Shown here one piece after another: positions 1 to 9,475 of a stretch of 64,000 nucleotides of DNA. The stretch is taken from assembly GCA_014860565.1 (NCBI GenBank), contig JACZJN010000128.1:39989-103988 (forward strand), given 5' to 3'. Within the stretch, counting starts at the first letter, position 1. Each line of letters starts with the position of its first letter. Origin of the DNA: Bacteroidota bacterium (GTDB lineage Bacteria; Bacteroidota; Ignavibacteria; SZUA-365). The position numbers and the translations under genes are program-made. The notes beneath the pieces were generated by a model. It was not told where the DNA came from. It saw only the letters and a list, made by a program, of their open reading frames with translations, and ran no database searches.

Positions 1-210
1 GAAGTATTTCACAGGAATCGCGATCAGCTCTATAATCCACCGGATGAACCGAGCAAGCGGCCGCTGCTCATCACGGCAGCAGTATTGACTTTATGTGTGC
101 TGGTGATCATCGTATACATTCTGCTCGACCACAGCGCCCCGCGCGAACTTCCAGGAAGCGCCCCGGTGGGACTGCGATCGATGCACGCCATGACGATTTC
201 CCACACCTGA
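1..210 (+). CDS. C-terminal part of a small membrane protein, function unknown
   Basis: An open frame runs in from the window edge and ends at a TGA at 208-210. The visible 69 residues hold a polar, proline-containing stretch, then one strongly hydrophobic segment (about residues 22-42) and a short polar tail, so this is a membrane protein with its C-terminus just past a transmembrane helix. It lies 38 bp upstream of exbB on the same strand and may be co-transcribed with it. No family is recognised; the missing N-terminus would be needed to name it. Confidence 0.6.
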   Translation, partial: EVFHRNRDQLYNPPDEPSKRPLLITAAVLTLCVLVIIVYILLDHSAPRELPGSAPVGLRSMHAMTISHT

Positions 211-248
211 AACGCGAACAGAACTGTATCACTATACCGGAGCATTCG

Positions 249-929
249 ATGACATTGTTCGATCTCTTCCTCAAAGGCGGCGTCGTCATGTGGTTTATCC
301 TCGCCGCCTCCCTGCTCGCAACGTACATCGTCGTACAGAAGCTGTTCACGCTTTCGCGCGTCAAGGTCGACGGTGGGAAATTCATTCTGCAAATCCGCTC
401 GGTGCTCAGCCGCGGTGACGTTGCCTCCGCGGTTACGATGTGCTCCGAGGCGGGCACGCCGCTTGGAAGCGTACTCCGTGCGGGATTGCTCAAAATGAAG
501 GGGACACATCAAGAAGTAAAGGACGCGGTCGAAAGCGCTGCCCGGATGGAAGTCTATAAACTGGAACGGGGCCTGGGACTCCTGGCCTCGGTCGCCGGCA
601 TCGCACCGCTGCTCGGCTTCCTCGGCACGGTAACGGGCATGATCGGCGCATTCCGCGTCATTGAGGTCAATGAGGGCGTTGTCAATCCGCAACTGCTCGC
701 CTCGGGAATCTGGGAAGCGTTGCTGACGACGGCATTCGGCCTGATCATCGGTATCCCGGCATACTTCCTCTACAACTACCTCGTCACGCGTGTCAGCCAT
801 TTCGTCTTTGAAACCGAGGCAAGCTGCAACGACTTTCTTGACATCGCGCTCACCGAACAGCGAAAGGCTCAGATCGCCGCGAAAAAAGCGCAGATGGCGC
901 GCGAAGCGGCACAGGGGAAGGCGTCATGA
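249..929 (+). CDS. exbB: ExbB/TolQ/MotA-family proton channel protein
   Basis: Predicted 226-residue inner-membrane subunit that, with ExbD, uses the proton-motive force to drive TonB. The sequence shows an N-terminal transmembrane helix (about residues 13-32), a cytoplasmic domain, and the conserved MotA/TolQ/ExbB core around residues 110-195 with two further helices (GIAPLLGFLGTVTGM and LLTTAFGLIIGIPAYFLYN). The frame is open further upstream, but ATG 249 is preceded by GGAG at good spacing and begins a normal N-terminus. The stop overlaps the exbD start by ATGA (926-929), which indicates translational coupling. The C-terminal tail is Ala/Lys rich. Assignment is secure at family level; a TolQ role is the alternative, but tonB follows. 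Confidence 0.93.
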   Translation: MTLFDLFLKGGVVMWFILAASLLATYIVVQKLFTLSRVKVDGGKFILQIRSVLSRGDVASAVTMCSEAGTPLGSVLRAGLLKMKGTHQEVKDAVESAARMEVYKLERGLGLLASVAGIAPLLGFLGTVTGMIGAFRVIEVNEGVVNPQLLASGIWEALLTTAFGLIIGIPAYFLYNYLVTRVSHFVFETEASCNDFLDIALTEQRKAQIAAKKAQMAREAAQGKAS

Positions 930-1348
930 AAATCCAGCTGACACAGGTCAACAAGCCGCTGACGATTTTCAGCTATTCGTCTCTGACGGATATCGTGCTC
1001 CTGCTGCTGGTGTTCTTTCTCCTCACGTCGTCTTTCATCATCACCGAGGGCATCAAGGTGAGTCTGCCAGAAGCGGAGAACACGACAACAACGGAACAGG
1101 AACAGCTCGTCGTTGCCCTTCTCAACGACGGACGGATTTTCCTCAACAACGTCGAGGTTCCCACCGCGACCTTTCCCGCCGCGCTGAAAGAGCTGCTGAC
1201 GAATCCCGAGAAGCAGGTGATCGTGCTGTCGAGCGATGCCGACGTGCCGCTCGAACGCGCGGTGTATGTAATGGACGAGGCAAAAGGATTGGGCGCGACA
1301 CGATTTTTCATTTCCACTACGCGAAAAGAGAACGATGACACTCCATAG
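926..1348 (+). CDS. exbD: ExbD/TolR-family biopolymer transport protein
   Basis: Predicted 140-residue partner of ExbB, with one N-terminal transmembrane helix (about residues 20-38) and a periplasmic domain. The helix begins at the motif LTDIVLLLLVFFLLTSS, where the Asp is the proton-carrying residue known in ExbD and TolR. The periplasmic part ends with the usual pattern of a V-I-V-L-S-S-D strand followed by a helix. It starts inside the end of exbB (ATGA) and its own end overlaps the tonB frame by 14 bp, so the three genes are read as a single translationally coupled unit. Confidence 0.92.
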   Translation: MKIQLTQVNKPLTIFSYSSLTDIVLLLLVFFLLTSSFIITEGIKVSLPEAENTTTTEQEQLVVALLNDGRIFLNNVEVPTATFPAALKELLTNPEKQVIVLSSDADVPLERAVYVMDEAKGLGATRFFISTTRKENDDTP

Positions 1349-2186
1349 CGATGATGCGAAAAGCTGGGGCATTTCCATTGGTCTGCACGCGCTGCTGCTG
1401 TTGATCATGATTTTCTGGGCGGCGTTCCCCCAGATCTCACGCTTGCCGCAGGAAATCCAACTCCAGTTTATCATGCCGGAAAGCAAGATCGATCAACCTC
1501 CGATCGTCGAGGCACGCCCGCGTGTGCAGCAGGCGACCGTGCAGCAGCGTTCCGCGTCGCCGCAGGTGCGCAGCACGACGAGTGTGGCGCAGCCGGCGGC
1601 GCGTCCCGCTCCGTCCCGGCAATCCACATCCCGCGATGCGGGGAAACTGGAATCAGCTCCCTCCACTCCGGTCACTCCGCGTGAAATCCGTGGCGGCACC
1701 GACGCCGTCGATTTCATGGATCAGGGCGGCGGGAAATCCACCCGCGGCAGCGCCCCGACGACGGGCACTTTCACCCGGCGCGAATCGCGCGAGCAGGGAC
1801 TGGCGACCTCGTCGCAGTCTTCTGACAACGTGACCGGTGCGGGCGCCGGTCAGCAGAATGTGTTGACCTCGGACCCCGGCACGTTGAGCGCCACGCCGCA
1901 TTCCTCCGCGAATATCGAATGGGACGGGGGTATATCCCGCAACCGTATCGCGGGTATCCTCCCGGTATTTCCTCCCGGCGCGAATCGTGAAGTTCAGGTC
2001 GCAGTGCGATTCCGCGTACGGCCCGATGGGGGCATGTACGGGATGACGGTCATACAAAAAGGTGACCCGCGCTACGAACGCGCGGCTCTTGATGCGATGC
2101 GCACCTGGCGCTTCAATGCCCTCCCCGCCGACGCGAAGCAGGCCGATCAGGTCGGCACCGCCGTCTTCACCTTCAAACTGAAATAA
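1335..2186 (+). CDS. tonB: TonB-family energy transducer
   Basis: Predicted 283-residue protein with a short cytoplasmic N-terminus, a single transmembrane anchor (about residues 14-32), a long low-complexity periplasmic linker rich in Pro, Ser, Thr, Gln and Arg (about 45-190), and a C-terminal TonB domain (about 195-283). The last domain shows the typical pattern VAVRFRVRPDGG, then a helix ERAALDAMRTWRF and the final strand AVFTFKLK. It overlaps exbD by 14 bp. Together the three would energise TonB-dependent outer-membrane receptors; no receptor gene is nearby, so the substrate is unknown. A TolA-like role is a less likely alternative. Confidence 0.88.
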   Translation: MTLHSDDAKSWGISIGLHALLLLIMIFWAAFPQISRLPQEIQLQFIMPESKIDQPPIVEARPRVQQATVQQRSASPQVRSTTSVAQPAARPAPSRQSTSRDAGKLESAPSTPVTPREIRGGTDAVDFMDQGGGKSTRGSAPTTGTFTRRESREQGLATSSQSSDNVTGAGAGQQNVLTSDPGTLSATPHSSANIEWDGGISRNRIAGILPVFPPGANREVQVAVRFRVRPDGGMYGMTVIQKGDPRYERAALDAMRTWRFNALPADAKQADQVGTAVFTFKLK

Positions 2187-2263
2187 CCCACCGGATAGCG
2201 CGGCTGGGAATCGCTGCCCAATCCGGTCGAGGTGGAGAAGGATTTCAGGGACGTCGTTTGATA

Positions 2264-2295
2264 TTGTGTTACATAACTTCCTTGGTCTACATTTG
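2264..2295 (+). promoter_or_regulatory. Candidate Bacteroidetes-type promoter (TTG-N21-TACATTTG)
   Basis: TTG at 2264-2266 is followed 21 bases later by TACATTTG at 2288-2295. This fits the Bacteroidetes primary sigma consensus (TTG about 17-23 bases before TAnnTTTG). It lies about 70 bases before the start of the T9SS-tailed protein. The rest of the 2187-2365 gap shows nothing else. Confidence 0.42.
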
Positions 2296-2365
2296 GTTCT
2301 GTGATGCGTAGGCCGCGCCCAGGCGTGACGGTACGTGATCATTCCTTCAAATGGAGTCGAAGTCG

Positions 2366-3331
2366 ATGAAACCACGTCCACTATTGCTTGTCCTCTTCCT
2401 CGTTTGCGTCGATATCGCAATGCTGCATGCACAGTCGTCCCAGGAACTCGCTTCCGCGAAGGAAGCACTGTTGAGAGATGTAAGCGCGATGATGGAAGCC
2501 CGCGTGTTTCCGGTGATGTCACAGTGGAAATCTCAGTTCGAAGCCCGTCTGACAGACCGGGAACGAGCGACCCTCGATGCACTGCGCGAGCGCAATGATA
2601 TGCTGAACGATATCCTCACGCATAATCTTCGTGCGAGACAATCAGCGTGGGATAAGCGAGATTACGCGAGTTTCACATCCATGCGCAATCTGCTGCGCAC
2701 AAACTTCGATGATCGGCAGAAGCTCTACAGCGAGCTTGCGAGTTTCACCGAACGGAACGAGAAGCCCTTTCAGTACCTCTCATCACGGATCGACTCCACC
2801 GTCGAGGAATGGCGGGGCGCGTCTATGCGTATCTTTGTCGACTGGTTCGCCAAATACCGCCACGTGATATCCCTGGCAATGAATACTGCAGCAAGCGACG
2901 ATCTGGCACGCCTGATGGCCGCGTGCAAGAATATCCGGCTCGAACAGCTCGACGAATTTGCGAAAGTCACGTTTCTTCTCTGGGACGGAGAAAACTACCT
3001 CACCCGCATCCGCGACCGCGGAATTCCGGAATCTCCTCTGACGAATGACAGTCCGAAGAGGGAGCAGGTCCTTTTTGTGGAACCCGCCACGCCAAACCCG
3101 GCGAGAGGAAACACCAACATCCGTTTTCTGCTGCCGACCCCGGGGCTAACACAAGCACGTGTGTACAATGCAAACGGACAATTGATGCGCACGCTTCTGA
3201 ATGATACGCTTCCGATCGGCAAGCATATGGTTACGCTTAATGCAGGAGACCTGCCCGCAGGGACGTATTACGTCATCGTCGAAGTGGCTGGACTTTTTGA
3301 CGGCGTCGCCGTCCGATTCTCCCCGCAGTAA
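2366..3331 (+). CDS. Secreted protein of unknown function with T9SS type A sorting domain
   Basis: A 321-residue protein with an N-terminal signal peptide (basic start, hydrophobic core, AQ cleavage region near residue 22). A helical, charged body of about 200 residues without recognisable catalytic motifs follows, then a C-terminal sorting domain of about 85 residues. That tail begins EPATPNPARGNTNIRF and ends with the ARVYNANGQLM...LNAGDLPAGTYYVIVE pattern used by the type IX secretion system. In-frame ATG codons lie at 2351 and 2366; the second is preferred because GGAG lies about ten bases before it. The protein probably ends at the cell surface or outside the cell. Its helical body suggests a structural or binding role, but this cannot be shown. 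Confidence 0.8.
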   Translation: MKPRPLLLVLFLVCVDIAMLHAQSSQELASAKEALLRDVSAMMEARVFPVMSQWKSQFEARLTDRERATLDALRERNDMLNDILTHNLRARQSAWDKRDYASFTSMRNLLRTNFDDRQKLYSELASFTERNEKPFQYLSSRIDSTVEEWRGASMRIFVDWFAKYRHVISLAMNTAASDDLARLMAACKNIRLEQLDEFAKVTFLLWDGENYLTRIRDRGIPESPLTNDSPKREQVLFVEPATPNPARGNTNIRFLLPTPGLTQARVYNANGQLMRTLLNDTLPIGKHMVTLNAGDLPAGTYYVIVEVAGLFDGVAVRFSPQ

Positions 3332-3346
3332 TTCCTTTCCGCCTCC

Positions 3347-6300
3347 CTACGTCACATCCTCGGACAGCGCCACTTCCCTCCAACGCTGCAGAAGCGGGAA
3401 ATACAATGCTGCTCGGACCGGTCGCGTGTCCCACGCCCGCATCATCCGCGCATAGCGTTCCAGCTGCGGGAGATACAACCGTTCCTGTCCGTCGAGAAAC
3501 TCCTCGAGCGCGGCTCCTTCATGCGTGGCGGTTTTATAATCCACGATCCATCGCACGCCGTCTGCATCGACAAACGTCCGATCGATTTTCACGGCGATCA
3601 CTGCATTCCCTTCAATCCCGGTGAGCGCGAGCTCGCATTCCGACTCCGCATGCGCGGCGAGGAGCCAGCGTCCTTTTTCATCGGAAAGGATGCGGTCAAC
3701 CGCCGAGACCGCACGTTCGATTATTTCAGAACTGGGATTCGCAAATCCTTCAGCACGGAAGAGTGCACGGAGGAGGACCGTGCGTCCTTCTTTTCCCTCC
3801 CCTGTCCAGAATGTCGCGCCTTCTTCCGCTATCCTCTGCAACAGGGCATGTACCACAACTCCTGCTGCGCGCGCACCGTGTCCCGCACGCCACTCAAGAT
3901 CCGTGACCGTGTACGCACCGCGATCAAGGACATCCCGGCGCCGAGCTTCCACGCGTATGCTTTCAGCAGGCAGACTCGGTGGTCGCCAATCAGGGGGCAC
4001 ACGACGCAAAGTGAGGCTGGGTTTTGCCGCTGCATCTTCCGCAACGGATTGTCGATTTCCTGCCGCGCACCATTTCGCATAGCGTTGCTCGATTTCCTCC
4101 TGCAACAGCGGCCAGAGGGAGGCAAAGAATGAACGAGGCCGGGGCGCGTTCAGCACCACTTCTCCTTTTCGCACGCCTTCCTTCATGGTGGCGGAAAGGT
4201 ACAACATCCGTTTCGCGCGCGTGGCAGCGACATACAGCATGCGAACGGACTCATGTGACGATTTCATCGCCCGTGTTTTCTTAATGAAGCTGTAGATCGG
4301 TTCCGTGTCGCCGCCGCGTTCACGTACCGGGGCAATGAGAAATTCCAACCCGTTGTCGCCGAGAGACCGGTCCCAGAGCAACAGACGGTCGGCATCCTGA
4401 CGCGGCACGCCGTCGAGGCGAGGCAGCACGACGACATCGAACTGCAGGCCTTTGGCCTTGTGCACCGTCATGAGCTGCAGCCGCGGATCCCCTTCCGGGT
4501 CAGGTGGAGCGTAGAGCAGAGACACGCTCTGCTCGAGCAGCGCCACATCATCGATCTCACCGCCTTTGTCGTGTTGCTCCAGGAGCGAAAGGAACGCCAG
4601 GGCTGCATCCAGTTCGGAAGCATCAAGCAGCGCCGGAGCGCCAAGTGAGAGCCAGCAGCCTTCGACAAGACTGCGCAGCGGCAAACGTCCGCGCAGGGAT
4701 GAAGCCGCCGCGAGCGCGTCGGTGGTTCTATCCGCTCGTGCGAGCCCGTCTGCACTCAGGCGCTGCCTTCTCTCCGCATCGGCGAGCAGGGCACGCATGG
4801 GAGTCGTACCATCATTCCGGCAGAGCGCATGGACATCGGAAAGTGTCATGCCGCAGAACGGTGCGCGAAGAACTGCAAGCCAGGCGATGCGATCAGCCGG
4901 AAAAAGCAGTGCGCGCGTGAGAGAAAGGACATCCTGAACCGCACTGCTTCGTGCGAGGGATTCGATTTCCACCGAACGATACCGCAGGCCCGCCGCGCGG
5001 AGGACCGGAATGAGTTCCGCCAGATGCGGGCGTGCACGTACCAGCACGGCGACGGATTCCACCTCGCCGCATTCTTCCCCGTCAAGCACGCGGCGAACAA
5101 ATGCGGCGATCTCCCTCGCTTCATCCGCTCTATTCCCCGAGAACTCGACGTTGATCACCACCGCTTCCGCTTCTGCCGGATGAACCGCGACGGATGGTGC
5201 ATACGCCACGGCACCCGCGGCCGCATCACTCGATTCGGGCATCATGTGGGCGAAGGTTTCGTTGACCCAGGATACGATTCCCTCCTGCGAACGGAAATTC
5301 CGTGTGATGCGCACAACTGTGAGCGGAACATTTCCCAGACGCTTCTGCTGCCATACTTGAAGGAACAGTCCGACCTCCGCTTCACGAAAACGATAGATCG
5401 ATTGCATCGGATCACCGACCAGAAAAAGCGTATGCAGATCAGGGGCGCTCCAGCCGGCAGTCAGCTGCCTGAGCAGGAGGAACTGGCTCGAAGAAGTATC
5501 CTGAAATTCATCGACCAGCAAATGCCGTATCCTGTATTCAAGCAGCAGAGAAAGATCGGTTGGTTCGAGTTCATCACCAAGAGCGCGGCGCGCGGCTGCA
5601 GCCACTTCGATATGATCGGTCGCATTGCGCCGCGTGAACAACGAGCGCAGTTCCTTGGCGCAGCCATCGAGTATGGCAACCATGCTCCCGACGACGTCCC
5701 ATTGCGAATCATCGAAGCGTGCGGCAGGCAGTGATCGCAGTCCGGCGAGCAGCTGTCGAAATTCCTCATTCTCTGATACCTGTTCGAGCACGGCTATCAG
5801 ACGGTCTTTCATCGGATCGTTTGTCGAAAAACCGAGCCGTATGGTGATACCCCGCGGTTTCCGGAATTCGTCCCCTTCGGTGAGAAGCAGATGCCTCAGA
5901 CCCAGCCAGAGCGGCAGGTCGTCTTCCGACGTACCGGGAATCTCCACGCTGCCGAGGCACCCCGCAAGGGCATCCACCGACCGTACGGGATCCGCATCTA
6001 TCACCGCGGCCGCATGCGAAGCCAGTGACACCGATTCCTGGAGAACAGGGAGCTTGACGCTTGCGCGAAGTTTCTCGAGATGCGCGGTAATGGTTCGAAG
6101 AAGTGAGCGTTCAAGCATCACACGCGCCGCCTGGCTCTCGATACCGGCGGTGATCAGTTCCATCCACTGATCACGGATGGAAAGCATGTCTACCAGCAAA
6201 TCCTCGACGCTGCGAAAGCGGTTATCGAGATGCACGAGCAGCCGACGCACGGCCATACGCATCGGCGCGCCTCCCGACTCGCCGAGCAGCACGGTGCGAA

Positions 6301-6784
6301 CGGCTTCACGATAAAACAACGCACTGTCATCCGTCACGGATGATACAGGACCGAGTCCGGAGAGCCAGGGCATCTGTCGCACGATCCATCCGTTGAGTGC
6401 GTCGATAGTAAGGATGCGCAGACGGCCTGGCTGATCACGCAGCGACCAGCGCTGCTCCGCATCCCTGCGCAGGGCCGCGCGCGCAAGCTGCTGCGTGCGC
6501 CGCGCATGTGCGGAACGGGCATCGGCTTCCCCTGCGGCTCGCAATGCCTGCAGTATCCGTACGCGCATTTCCGTCGCAGCTTTCCGCGTGAAAGTGATGG
6601 CGATGATTTCCTCGGGTGCAGTGACGGTCGACAGCAGTGAAAGGTAGCGTTGGATGAGCAGTTCCGTTTTTCCCGATCCCGCCGGTGCCTGGACAATGAA
6701 GGAACGCGTTGTGTCGAGGGCGGCCTCGCGTGCGTCCATGTCGCGCTGTATGGCTTCCTGGAGCATCAGGCTGGGTTCAGACAT
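3347..6784 (-). CDS. UvrD-family helicase/nuclease, AddA/RecB-like
   Basis: Predicted 1145-residue ATP-dependent DNA helicase-nuclease for double-strand break repair. Superfamily 1 motifs are complete: Walker A APAGSGKT at residues 33-40, Ia ITFTRKAA near 63, DEFQD at 425-429, GDPMQSIYRFR near 457, TVHKAKGLQFD near 773 and VAATRAKR near 852. The C-terminal RecB-type nuclease is also intact, with GxVVHALLQ near 975, Asp in KIDRTF near 1068, VDYKT at 1081-1085 and QLERY near 1107. The frame is open to 7189, but the ATG at 6784 overlaps the upstream nuclease gene by only 8 bp and gives a normal AddA N-terminus. It pairs with that gene as an AddAB-like complex. Confidence 0.9.
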   Translation of the reverse strand: MSEPSLMLQEAIQRDMDAREAALDTTRSFIVQAPAGSGKTELLIQRYLSLLSTVTAPEEIIAITFTRKAATEMRVRILQALRAAGEADARSAHARRTQQLARAALRRDAEQRWSLRDQPGRLRILTIDALNGWIVRQMPWLSGLGPVSSVTDDSALFYREAVRTVLLGESGGAPMRMAVRRLLVHLDNRFRSVEDLLVDMLSIRDQWMELITAGIESQAARVMLERSLLRTITAHLEKLRASVKLPVLQESVSLASHAAAVIDADPVRSVDALAGCLGSVEIPGTSEDDLPLWLGLRHLLLTEGDEFRKPRGITIRLGFSTNDPMKDRLIAVLEQVSENEEFRQLLAGLRSLPAARFDDSQWDVVGSMVAILDGCAKELRSLFTRRNATDHIEVAAAARRALGDELEPTDLSLLLEYRIRHLLVDEFQDTSSSQFLLLRQLTAGWSAPDLHTLFLVGDPMQSIYRFREAEVGLFLQVWQQKRLGNVPLTVVRITRNFRSQEGIVSWVNETFAHMMPESSDAAAGAVAYAPSVAVHPAEAEAVVINVEFSGNRADEAREIAAFVRRVLDGEECGEVESVAVLVRARPHLAELIPVLRAAGLRYRSVEIESLARSSAVQDVLSLTRALLFPADRIAWLAVLRAPFCGMTLSDVHALCRNDGTTPMRALLADAERRQRLSADGLARADRTTDALAAASSLRGRLPLRSLVEGCWLSLGAPALLDASELDAALAFLSLLEQHDKGGEIDDVALLEQSVSLLYAPPDPEGDPRLQLMTVHKAKGLQFDVVVLPRLDGVPRQDADRLLLWDRSLGDNGLEFLIAPVRERGGDTEPIYSFIKKTRAMKSSHESVRMLYVAATRAKRMLYLSATMKEGVRKGEVVLNAPRPRSFFASLWPLLQEEIEQRYAKWCAAGNRQSVAEDAAAKPSLTLRRVPPDWRPPSLPAESIRVEARRRDVLDRGAYTVTDLEWRAGHGARAAGVVVHALLQRIAEEGATFWTGEGKEGRTVLLRALFRAEGFANPSSEIIERAVSAVDRILSDEKGRWLLAAHAESECELALTGIEGNAVIAVKIDRTFVDADGVRWIVDYKTATHEGAALEEFLDGQERLYLPQLERYARMMRAWDTRPVRAALYFPLLQRWREVALSEDVT

Positions 6785-9449
6785 CTTCGTCCTCCGTCTC
6801 GGTTGCGTTACCACTGCCAATTCGGCAGAAGGCGCGCAGCGTACACCATTCACAGGTTTTTGCACCGTCGCGCGGATCGACGCGCGCATCACCGGACATA
6901 AACCCCGCGGCAAGTTCCGCCAGGATATCCGCCCAACGCGCGCGCAGTTCGGCCCAGTCACCCGCCTCCATCTCCCATTTCTGCAGATATTCGGATGCGG
7001 TACTACATTCCTCCACGGGGGCACCATCGTCGCGAAGACCGGAATAATGGCAATTGCCACGCCGCACAATCGCGAACGCCGCCGCACGCAGCTCTGCTCC
7101 CATCGCCTGCAGATAGAGGGGAATCTGCGGCTCAGTCGGGCGCGTCGACATCCAATCTGCGACCGATTTATTCCCGCTCTTGTAATCAATCAACATCGCG
7201 CTGCCGTCTGCAAGGCGATCGATGCGGTCGGCCCGCACGTGCAACGTCAATCCTTCCATTCTAATATCATTTCGCACCTCGCACCCCTCCACCCCAAACG
7301 GCGTCCGGCTTCTCTCCACTTCGAGCCATTCACCGAGTAACAACATCAGGCATGCATGCTCAGCCTCGATGAGATGATCGGCGATACGGCGCACACCGAG
7401 CGCTGCTTCTTCCCGCAGCGTCGCATCGACGATTTCATGCAGCAGCCCGCGGAGTTCCTCATCGGACATCGCGCACAGCCGCGTATGGTCCCCCACCCGA
7501 AGCCAGAAGCGCTCCATCGCCGAATGGATCAGGTTGCCGCGGTCAAGCGCGCGCAACCCGTGTTCCACGCGATCGGGCTGTGTCGCGTGAAGCCGCAGTT
7601 CCGCGAATGCGCGGAACGGACAATCCGATTGGCGCGCGATCACGGTTGTGCCGCCTCGGATTCTCTCCTCTTCATCCACCGGCGGAGCCTTGGGATCCTC
7701 GAAATTATCGAGTAACGCACGCGCGCTGCCCATGAGCGCGTGCGGAACATCCGTCCGTTGCGCGTCGCGGTCTTCGAGTGAAAGCGAAGAAAGCAGCGGT
7801 GTCGGCAACAGTTCACGGTCTCCCTCGGCGCGACTACAGGTGAAGGTCACTTTTTCCGCGACGCGGAAGAGCAGTGCTGTCTCCTCCCGCACCTGGGCAA
7901 GAAACCGTTCTGGGATAGCGGCAGGCACACCTGCCCGGTGCTGGAGGTGCAACGGGATGAAGGCGGTGGGACGCGCCACCGGCGGCCATATATCGTCGTT
8001 CATTGCGAGGACGCGGCAATGCGAAAATCGCAAGCCGACACTCTCCCGCACACCCATGATCTGCACTGGCGCGCCGACGGATCGCGTCTGGAACACACGC
8101 TCGGCGGCCAGCAGTCGAAAACGCCCGAGTGCTTCGGAAAGTGGCACCGCTGCCAGTACCGTGTCGAGAGCGGAGAACTCCTGCAGGAGTTCACGAAACC
8201 GTTCGCGTGCCTGATACTCCCTGCTGCTGAGCTTGCGTTCACCTGGCCAGCCGCATGCATCGAGCAGCTGCAGAAATATCCCTGCCCATTCAGACGCAAG
8301 TCGGCGTGCACCATCGTACACAAAGCGCTCCAGCGCTTTGAGGAAGTGATCTTCAACTGGACTTGCCTCGATCGAAGCGATATGCAGAATGTCCGACGCG
8401 CTTGCTTCACGCAGGCCCCGGCGGCGTAGTTCCGCATCGAGCAGGGCTCGCCGATTGCCTTGTGCATCCGATCCGCGGAGAAAGGGCGAGTGCAGAATAC
8501 GCGTCCAGTCCTCGACAGGCAGATTACCCCGCTGGATCTCGAGCAGAAGAAAGGCAGAATGAATCAATGGTTCATCTATTGCGCGCGGTCCGAGTGAAAG
8601 TTCAAAAAGAATCTCCGCGTCACCTGAGGGCCGCTGCGTCGAGGCTGGCTGCAGAACGCTGGAAAACACCCGTTCAGTGGGACTCCGCACCAGGTCGAGA
8701 TGCGGAATGATGATTCCGATGTTCTCCTCGTCGCTTTCGAGCAATGTACGGCACCATTGTGCTGCGTCGTGCAGTTCGTCCTCAAAGCAGGGGAAGCGCA
8801 GAAGTTCCGCCTGTGCAGGATCATGCCCGGATGTGTGCACGACGACACGCACACCGGCGGCTTTCAGTACTTTCTGCGTCTCACGAAGCGCGGCATCCGC
8901 GGGAAGATCGAATCCGACAAACACTATCTCGCGAGGCAGCAGCTGCGGAACAGTGCGTATTGCTTCGATGACGCTCCAGGGCAAGAACGCTGCAGGTGCA
9001 ACTCCCAGATTACGCCAGCGAAGCTCGGCCTGCTCACGCACTTCGAGGAAGGCCGCGGAATCCGCGCCCGATATGACGGCATCCGTATGGAAATGGATAT
9101 CCCACGCCGCTGCGAGGGCATGGGCGTCCATCATGGCTGCGGAAAGCTGCAGAGGCTGAAGTACATCACCAAAGATGCCGGCTGCGCTGGCCGCCTGCTC
9201 CCATGTCAGGAGTTCCTGCTGTTCATCCAGTATGATACTCGCAGAAGCATGTGTTTGCAGTCTGTGCGTGTTGTATGCTGCATTGAGACGGCGCTGCCAG
9301 GCGCCGAAAGGAAGGATGTCGGGCGTGCGCCAGACGCTTCGTCCCTCCTCGCGCATCAGTCCGTTCCATGCCTCGACGAGCGCGCGGGAGAGCCTCTGCG
9401 TCGCTGCACATACCGTCGCGCTGCGGCGGATGGCATCCGCAATCTCCAT
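6777..9449 (-). CDS. PD-(D/E)XK nuclease, AddB-like DNA repair protein
   Basis: Predicted 890-residue partner of the helicase encoded just downstream. The N-terminal two thirds resemble the inactivated helicase-like core of AddB-type proteins (members of TIGR03623, 'probable DNA repair protein', have this length and plan). The C-terminal nuclease has GNLIHSAMERF, DRIDRLADG near 741-744, LIDYKSG near 755-757 and PQIPLYLQA near 775. Four cysteines fit an AddB-type iron-sulfur clasp: one near residue 610 (SDCPFRAF) and three at about 866, 869 and 875 (CEWCTLRAFC). The frame is open to 9512, which would overlap the phosphatase gene; ATG 9449 avoids this and starts like family members. The pair probably processes broken DNA ends for RecA. 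Confidence 0.82.
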   Translation of the reverse strand: MEIADAIRRSATVCAATQRLSRALVEAWNGLMREEGRSVWRTPDILPFGAWQRRLNAAYNTHRLQTHASASIILDEQQELLTWEQAASAAGIFGDVLQPLQLSAAMMDAHALAAAWDIHFHTDAVISGADSAAFLEVREQAELRWRNLGVAPAAFLPWSVIEAIRTVPQLLPREIVFVGFDLPADAALRETQKVLKAAGVRVVVHTSGHDPAQAELLRFPCFEDELHDAAQWCRTLLESDEENIGIIIPHLDLVRSPTERVFSSVLQPASTQRPSGDAEILFELSLGPRAIDEPLIHSAFLLLEIQRGNLPVEDWTRILHSPFLRGSDAQGNRRALLDAELRRRGLREASASDILHIASIEASPVEDHFLKALERFVYDGARRLASEWAGIFLQLLDACGWPGERKLSSREYQARERFRELLQEFSALDTVLAAVPLSEALGRFRLLAAERVFQTRSVGAPVQIMGVRESVGLRFSHCRVLAMNDDIWPPVARPTAFIPLHLQHRAGVPAAIPERFLAQVREETALLFRVAEKVTFTCSRAEGDRELLPTPLLSSLSLEDRDAQRTDVPHALMGSARALLDNFEDPKAPPVDEEERIRGGTTVIARQSDCPFRAFAELRLHATQPDRVEHGLRALDRGNLIHSAMERFWLRVGDHTRLCAMSDEELRGLLHEIVDATLREEAALGVRRIADHLIEAEHACLMLLLGEWLEVERSRTPFGVEGCEVRNDIRMEGLTLHVRADRIDRLADGSAMLIDYKSGNKSVADWMSTRPTEPQIPLYLQAMGAELRAAAFAIVRRGNCHYSGLRDDGAPVEECSTASEYLQKWEMEAGDWAELRARWADILAELAAGFMSGDARVDPRDGAKTCEWCTLRAFCRIGSGNATETEDEDV

Positions 9450-9475
9450 CCCGCCCAACTTGGAGAGATGGGATA

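Noticed and set aside
3521..4132. Plus-strand frames of 150-300 codons inside the helicase gene (also 4829-5734)
   Set aside because: Shadow frames; composition unlike real proteins, and the opposite strand carries full helicase motifs.
6785..7189. 405-bp N-terminal extension of the helicase gene
   Set aside because: It overlaps the nuclease gene in another frame and reads as Arg-rich non-protein sequence; ATG 6784 gives the normal start.
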